Below the pieces are notes generated by a model that worked only from the letters and a program-made list of their open reading frames with translations, was not told where the DNA came from and searched no databases. Source: Rugamonas rivuli (GTDB taxonomy: Bacteria > Pseudomonadota > Gammaproteobacteria > Burkholderiales > Burkholderiaceae_D). Taken from it: DNA of 64,000 bases. The translations under genes and the position numbers were made by a program. The DNA lies in NCBI RefSeq assembly GCF_009380165.1, contig NZ_WHUF01000012.1, positions 1-64,000 of the forward strand. Reading direction: 5' to 3'. Within the stretch, counting starts at the first letter, position 1; each line of letters starts with the position of its first letter. Of this stretch, positions 59,504-64,000 are shown piece after piece.

Positions 59504-60604
59504 TCAAAAATGCGACGGTATTGATGCGTGAGGCAGTGCCGTTTCGTCAATGTTTTCGCCGTGCGCGGGAGCGCGTGCGCCGGCGAAGCGCAGCACGATG
59601 GCGCTGAGATTGTCGATGTGGAGCTCGGGCGGCGGGTTGTTGGCGTAGTCGCTGAAGAGCGCGTCGAGCGCGGCCGCCGCGTGGTCCGGCCGGGCCAGCA
59701 GCGCCGGCCAGCGGGCGGTCCATAGCAGCGGCCGGCCGCAGGACCAGAAGCCGTCGGTGGCTAGCAGATAGGTAGCGTCGGCGCGCACGGTCAGCAGGCG
59801 GCGGTCGGCCAGGCGGCGCAGGAAGGGCGGCAGGTTGGCGTCGCTCAGCGGCAGCAGGCCGTCGTCCAGCACCTGCGGATTGATGAAGGCGTTGCCGAGG
59901 ATGTAGGCCTGCGTGATCTGCGCGCGGTGTTCGCCGTGCACCTGCTGCCACCATTCCTGCTCGCCGAGCAGGCCGTGCATGGCGAAGGAGGTGGCGGGTA
60001 CGTGGTCGACCGTCAGCGGGTCGGCGGCTTGCGTGGTGATTTCGTACAGCCGCGAATCGCCCACGTGGTAGAGCATCGGCGCGGCGCCGGGCGGGATTTC
60101 GAGCAGTGTCAGCGTGGTGCCGGGACGGCGGAAGCTGTCGTCGTCGCCCTGGCGGCGGAACTGCTCCTGCAGGCGGGCGTGCAGGGCGTCGAGTCGGGCG
60201 CCGAGTTCTTCCAGCGTGGCGCAGGCGGGGATCAGCAGCAGGCCGGTGGCCACGGCTTCGGCGGCTTCGCGGCCATGACCGTGGCCGCCCATGCCGTCCA
60301 ATACGGCCAGGCGCACGTGGCCGCGCGGCCAGTCGGGCAGCGTGACGCTGTGAGGAGTCTGGTCGCGCAGGAAGGCGGCGCGGCCGCCGGCATCGATGAT
60401 GAGCAGGTTGTCCTGGTTCTCCGGCACCTGCAGTTTGCTGATGCTGGCGCTGCTGCGCGCGGCCACGTCGAGGCCGGGGCCGAAGTCCAGCGAGTCGGTA
60501 ATTCTAGTCATCGGTGCGGGCGCCGCAGCGCGGGAGGCGAAAGGCCACAGCTTAGCCGAAAATATGCTGGCGTGGGACGGCGCCTCGGCGCGCGCGGACG
60601 TCAT
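59504..60604 (-). CDS. PP2C-type Ser/Thr phosphatase
   Basis: 366 residues from ATG 60604, whose ribosome site GGAGCGGCGA overlaps the SH3 gene end; ATG 60511 is a shorter option. PP2C motifs: VRLAVLDGMGGHGHGREAAE (metal Asp and GGHG), MLYHVGDSRLYEI, LLATDGFWSCG and DNLSAIVLRF (late metal Asp). It should remove phosphate from Ser/Thr residues, opposing the kinase at 52489. No membrane segment, unlike mycobacterial PstP. Overlap with the SH3 gene implies coupling. Confidence 0.9.
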   Translation of the reverse strand: MTSARAEAPSHASIFSAKLWPFASRAAAPAPMTRITDSLDFGPGLDVAARSSASISKLQVPENQDNLLIIDAGGRAAFLRDQTPHSVTLPDWPRGHVRLAVLDGMGGHGHGREAAEAVATGLLLIPACATLEELGARLDALHARLQEQFRRQGDDDSFRRPGTTLTLLEIPPGAAPMLYHVGDSRLYEITTQAADPLTVDHVPATSFAMHGLLGEQEWWQQVHGEHRAQITQAYILGNAFINPQVLDDGLLPLSDANLPPFLRRLADRRLLTVRADATYLLATDGFWSCGRPLLWTARWPALLARPDHAAAALDALFSDYANNPPPELHIDNLSAIVLRFAGARAPAHGENIDETALPHASIPSHF

Positions 60605-61149
60605 TCGCCGCTCCGGCGCAGCCACAGGCTGTTGACCCAGCCGGTGCTTTCGCGGCCGGCCACGCTGGCTTTGATCTGCCACCAGTCGCCGCTGCGCAAG
60701 CCGGTCGGCGTGACGATGGCGCCGGCAGGTACGGTGATCAGGCGCGCGGCGTGCACGCCTGCGGCTGCGCGCAGGTTCAGGTCGCGGTGAACGGCGAACG
60801 GGTGGCCTGCGATCAGGCTTGCCGATGTCGCTGCTGCCGATGCCGATGCGGCATCCCGCGGCGCCACGGCCGCCGTGATGGCGCGGGCTTCCGCGCGCCG
60901 GTCGGGGACGGCGGCTTGGGCTGCGGAGGTGGTGGCGACGGCCGGTACATCGTCGCGGCCGTCCTGCCGGGCGTGCGCCGCATACAGTATCAGGCTGCCA
61001 AACCCCCACGCTCCGGCCAGCGAAATGAGAAGCGCGCGTGCGTTCGGACGGCGCCACCACTGGCGCGGCGTCAGATAGGCGGCCAGGAACAGCGTGATCA
61101 CCAGCCCCGCCGCAAAGGCGCCCGCCGCGTAAAGTTTAGCCGTTTCCAT
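60601..61149 (-). CDS. Membrane-anchored bacterial SH3-domain protein
   Basis: 182 residues from ATG 61149, after CGAAGGAGCTTGC; longer frames upstream run through the FHA gene and are not likely. Two N-terminal membrane helices (LYAAGAFAAGLVITLFLAAY; ALLISLAGAWGFGSLILYA). An Ala-rich linker follows, then a C-terminal SH3b-like domain (DLNLRAAAGVHAARLITVPA, SGDWWQIKASV, STGWVNSLWLRR). Bacterial SH3 domains bind peptidoglycan stems, so this may sense or anchor to the wall. Overlaps the phosphatase start by four bases. Confidence 0.85.
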   Translation of the reverse strand: METAKLYAAGAFAAGLVITLFLAAYLTPRQWWRRPNARALLISLAGAWGFGSLILYAAHARQDGRDDVPAVATTSAAQAAVPDRRAEARAITAAVAPRDAASASAAATSASLIAGHPFAVHRDLNLRAAAGVHAARLITVPAGAIVTPTGLRSGDWWQIKASVAGRESTGWVNSLWLRRSGE

Positions 61150-61166
61150 GCAAGCTCCTTCGGTAC

Positions 61167-62768
61167 TCAGGCGTCGAAGCGCAGCACATAGTGGCCCGCG
61201 ACCAGGTGATGGCCGTTGGGCAGCAGGTAAGGCGCATCGTTGCCCGCATCGCCGATGCTGGCGACGAACTCCAGCTTGTCGTCCAGATGGAACAAGGCCT
61301 GCGAGGCGCTCAGCCGGCCGATCTTGTAGCCCTGCGCCGTCGCTTCGAAGCTGAATGCATTGCGCGACAGGCCGATGCGGTCGGCGCTGGCAGTGTTGGC
61401 GTCGCCGGCGCGCTTGAGGAAGCGCGGCGAATCGAGCAGGCGCAGCGCGGCCAGCATCGGCGAGTTGCGGCCGAAGGTGAAGCGCGCCCCGCTGGCGACC
61501 GAAGCGCCGACCGGCTGCGCGAGGCAGACCACGGCGCGGTAGCGGTCCGCCATCTGCGGCGCGGCAGCCAGCACCCGGATCGCCTGCGTATCGACCGGCG
61601 TGAAAGTGGCCGGCGCGGTGATGCGCTGGCGTCCTTCTGCGGTGCAGGCATACAGTTCGTCGGCAGCATCGACGACGAAGCTGATCGCCGGCCGGCCATC
61701 GGTACACAAGGCCAGTGCGCGGCTGAAGGGCAGTTCCATCGCTTGCGCGCCAACGTCGCGGTAACGGCTCAGGCGCGGCATGGCCAGTGCCACCAGGCTG
61801 ACGCGCTGTTGCGAGACCGGCGCGTAGGTGGCGTCGCTCTCGCCTGCGTTGTTGGCCGGCTTGTGGCTGACCGGGATCGCCGTCATGTCCGGCGCGGCGC
61901 CGCCGCCGGAGCGGCTTTGCCAGACGGCCGGCTTGGCGGCGACGCCGGCGCTCGGCGCGGCTTGCACGTCACGCACGGCGGCGACCGGGTTGATGCTGAT
62001 GGTGTCGGCGGCTGCACTGGCTTGAGGGCGCGGCGCGGCGGCCGAGGTGCGCGCGATCTTGAGCATCAGGCGCGGGCTGCCGCCCGGTGCTTCGCGCAGG
62101 GACTTGATGGTGTAGTAGCCGCTGCGCGGATCGAAGCGGCATTCGTAGGCATCCTTGGGGCGCATCTGCACCACGGGCGGCGCATCCGGGCCGTCGTTGA
62201 TGATGAGGATGGCGCCGTCCGGGCCGAACGGCCAGCCGCTGGCGACGAAGCTCGCCTCGCCGCCTTCGCCGCCGATCAAGGCCAGTCGCTGGTTGGGGTA
62301 GATCGGGCAGACCGGATGCCAGATCGCGCTGTCGCGCGACACGCTGACGTTGTAGAGGATCTTCTCGTCCGCCGCAGGCAGGTACACGGCGTGGCCGAAT
62401 TTGACTTCGATCTCGCCCGGCGCCAGCGATGACGTGCCGGCGACGTCGTAGCGCACCTGGTCGCCGCCCAGCAGGTCGCCGAAGTCCTTCTGGTGCAGCG
62501 CGGTCAGCGTTTGCGCCAGGTCGCGCGCGCGGGCGCCACGGGTCAGGTGGTAGTCGTCGTCGACTTCTTCTTGCGGCAGCATCAGCGTCACGTGGGAGAA
62601 GCAGCGCGTGGCGGCGCGGCCCTTGTGCTCGCGCGGGCTGCGTTCGAGCAGGTCGCGCAGCAGCGGGCGGCGCGAGAACAACGCCAGGCCGGGCGCCTGC
62701 CAGATCGCTTCGGCATTGAAGACGTCGGGAATGCGGCCCAGGACTTCGTGTTGGACATAGATCGGCAT
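61167..62768 (-). CDS. Second FHA-like protein of the locus
   Basis: 533 residues. Start MPIYVQHEVLGRIPDVFNAE. The first ~130 residues (DLLERSPREHKGRAATRCFS, VTLMLPQEEVDDDYHL) have no clear name. A beta-rich centre and a Pro/Ala-rich linker (about 245-310) follow, then a C-terminal region with FTFGRNSPMLAALRLLDSPR, RIGLSRNAFSFEATAQGYKI and GHHLVAGHYVLRF, which is FHA-like: GRN, Ser-Arg-Asn instead of Ser-Arg-His. Lies 17 bases from the SH3 gene and four bases after the SEDS gene. FHA assignment is moderate; phosphothreonine binding is uncertain because His is replaced. Confidence 0.65.
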   Translation of the reverse strand: MPIYVQHEVLGRIPDVFNAEAIWQAPGLALFSRRPLLRDLLERSPREHKGRAATRCFSHVTLMLPQEEVDDDYHLTRGARARDLAQTLTALHQKDFGDLLGGDQVRYDVAGTSSLAPGEIEVKFGHAVYLPAADEKILYNVSVSRDSAIWHPVCPIYPNQRLALIGGEGGEASFVASGWPFGPDGAILIINDGPDAPPVVQMRPKDAYECRFDPRSGYYTIKSLREAPGGSPRLMLKIARTSAAAPRPQASAAADTISINPVAAVRDVQAAPSAGVAAKPAVWQSRSGGGAAPDMTAIPVSHKPANNAGESDATYAPVSQQRVSLVALAMPRLSRYRDVGAQAMELPFSRALALCTDGRPAISFVVDAADELYACTAEGRQRITAPATFTPVDTQAIRVLAAAPQMADRYRAVVCLAQPVGASVASGARFTFGRNSPMLAALRLLDSPRFLKRAGDANTASADRIGLSRNAFSFEATAQGYKIGRLSASQALFHLDDKLEFVASIGDAGNDAPYLLPNGHHLVAGHYVLRFDA

Positions 62769-62771
62769 GAT

Positions 62772-64000
62772 TCATTCTCCTTCTAAAGATTGCGCGCTGA
62801 TGGCACTAAACGCTAGCAGGGGGCAGAGGAAAAACAGCAGGTGGCTGCCGCCGGCCGAGAGAAAGCTCATGGGCTGGCCCATGATGGGGAAGATCGCCAG
62901 GTTGGTGCCCCACGAGAGCAGGAAGTGGCCCAGCACGAAGGCGCCGCCGCCGCACAGGGCGAAGTAGCGGAAGCGGCCGGACCAAGCGTGGCGGAAGTCG
63001 CGCGCTGCGGCGCCGGCCTGATAGGCGCGGGCGGCGGTGAAGGTGATACCGGCCAGGAGGGCGGCTTGTGCGGCCCACAGCAGCAGCCCTCCGGCCAGGC
63101 CATGGCGGTTGAGGAAGAAGGAGGCGGCGAAGTCGTCCTGCACGGCGGGGATCTGCACCGCGCTGCCGGCCGTCATGCCGAGCGAGCGCAGGCCGAGCCA
63201 GTGGTCGGCGCCCAGCCAGCCGCCGTCGCTGATGGCGCGCGCGCCCAGCAGCAGTTGTTGGCCGGTGTGCGGGTGTTCGGCGGGGTTGAGCCAGACGAGG
63301 AAGCGGTCGGCGTAGAAGCCCCAGCGTATCAGGTCGTCCGTGCCGGCGCAGCGCAGGTAGACGATGGCGCCGATGGCGGTCAGCACGATGGCGATCAGCG
63401 CGCCGGCCAGCTTGCGGTTGCGGGCGGCCAGGGCGTAGGCGAAGGCCATGGCCGTGCTCCACACCAGCAGCAGGATCAGCGGCGAGAAGTCGTCCACCTG
63501 CACCAGCGAGAGGCCGAGCAGGGCCAGGAACAGCAGCGCTGGGGCGATCAGCTGCAGCCAGCGCGCTCCGTGTTCGGACAGTTTTTGCGGGCCGTTGTGC
63601 CAGCTGAAGCGCAGGGCCAGGCAGTGTGCGGTGAGGGCGGTGAGGGCGAGCTTGGCCAGTTCCACCGGTTGCAGGTCGAAGACACCGGTTTCGTCGCCCC
63701 ACAATACCTGCGCGGCCAACGCGGCCAGCGCCACGGCGGCGAACAGGGCGAGCAGCCATTCGATGCTGCGTTGCTGGAGATGGGCGCGGTGTGCGGTCTG
63801 GCGTTGTGCCCACAGGCGCAGCAGGCCGCCCAAACCGGCGCCTATCGCCAGCATGGCGGCGCTTTTCTGGTAGTAGCGCAGCCAGGATGATTCGGGGGCG
63901 CCCAGGCCGAGCTCCAGTTGTGACAGCAGGCCGGCGGCCAGCAGAATGACGCCGGCGGCGGTCAGCAATGTCAGGCGGCCGGGCAGCGCAAGCCACAACA
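62772..64000 (-). CDS. FtsW/RodA-family (SEDS) glycosyltransferase, 5' end outside window
   Basis: At least 408 residues, ten or so membrane helices; the frame is open to the window edge, so the N-terminus may lie beyond. SEDS marks: FDLQPVELAKLAL (compare QPSEFxKL), FYADRFLVWLNPAEHPHTGQ, VQDDFAASFF (the Asp of the TDF loop, Asp288/289), and the final PIMGQPMSFLSAGGSHLLFF. The FxxxxEEhG of normal FtsW/RodA reads FFLNRHGLAGG here, with no acidic pair. SEDS proteins polymerise glycan strands with a class B PBP, here most likely the protein at 42422. First gene of the minus-strand block. Confidence 0.88.
   Translation of the reverse strand, partial: LWLALPGRLTLLTAAGVILLAAGLLSQLELGLGAPESSWLRYYQKSAAMLAIGAGLGGLLRLWAQRQTAHRAHLQQRSIEWLLALFAAVALAALAAQVLWGDETGVFDLQPVELAKLALTALTAHCLALRFSWHNGPQKLSEHGARWLQLIAPALLFLALLGLSLVQVDDFSPLILLLVWSTAMAFAYALAARNRKLAGALIAIVLTAIGAIVYLRCAGTDDLIRWGFYADRFLVWLNPAEHPHTGQQLLLGARAISDGGWLGADHWLGLRSLGMTAGSAVQIPAVQDDFAASFFLNRHGLAGGLLLWAAQAALLAGITFTAARAYQAGAAARDFRHAWSGRFRYFALCGGGAFVLGHFLLSWGTNLAIFPIMGQPMSFLSAGGSHLLFFLCPLLAFSAISAQSLEGE

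Noticed and set aside
42422..63998. TerY-P tellurite/phosphorylation triad
   Set aside because: Kinase and PP2C fit, but no vWA (TerY) or TerD-family gene is present; PBP and SEDS genes fit the actinobacterial-type locus better.

Overview
The window is a GC-rich, gene-dense bacterial chromosome segment. The gene families present (H-NS-type protein with a short C-terminal DNA-binding motif, pirin/azoreductase pairs, CheW plus MCP, psd, trpS, many LysR regulators) and the codon use suggest a betaproteobacterium, most likely of the Oxalobacteraceae (Massilia/Duganella/Janthinobacterium type). That placement is inference, because no rRNA or marker tree is available. I see no tRNA, rRNA, insertion sequence, prophage or CRISPR array. 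No stretch over 300 bases lacks a gene.

Region 1 (1-3154) is a compact set of secreted-protein genes: a glycine-rich protein cut by the window edge, a small exported protein, a periplasmic C39-type cysteine peptidase, an exported protein with a double-glycine motif, and an outer-membrane beta-barrel. The order resembles the Fap functional-amyloid system (amyloid, FapD peptidase, FapE, FapF porin). Region 2 (3.2-18.9 kb) is mixed: MBL hydrolase, ArsR/ene-reductase operon, Gdx-type exporter, aspartoacylase-like enzyme, a large winged-helix/STAND-NTPase/TPR regulator with its small partner gene, a Rv2525c-like hydrolase-fold gene, an acyltransferase, azoreductase/pirin with a divergent LysR, and psd.

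Region 3 (19-42 kb) holds a TonB receptor, a coiled-coil/adenylate cyclase/LysR operon, a PepSY membrane protein behind a possible Fur site, an H-NS-like gene with a strong terminator, an exported amidohydrolase, DMT and MFS transporters, trpS with an attenuator-like terminator in its leader, an exported CocE/AEH-type hydrolase, CheW and an MCP, an RNase H-fold protein and a YXWGXW-repeat protein.

Region 4 (42.4-64 kb) is the most interesting. On the plus strand lie a 1120-residue penicillin-binding transpeptidase, a four-gene overlapping operon of mostly unknown proteins (the first ends in a sigma-region-4-like HTH), a zinc-ribbon/SPFH/coiled-coil protein, and a Ser/Thr kinase fused to a SUMF1 domain. 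After a 3-kb island of ordinary genes (YjdM, LysR, DUF1330, OsmC, pirin), the minus strand carries an FHA protein, a PP2C phosphatase, a membrane SH3 protein, a second FHA-like protein and an FtsW/RodA-family (SEDS) protein that runs off the window. Kinase, phosphatase, FHA readers and a SEDS/transpeptidase pair together echo the actinobacterial pknB-pbpA-rodA-pstP-fhaA/B locus. I read this as a phospho-regulated peptidoglycan or envelope module, apparently separate from the standard division and elongation genes.
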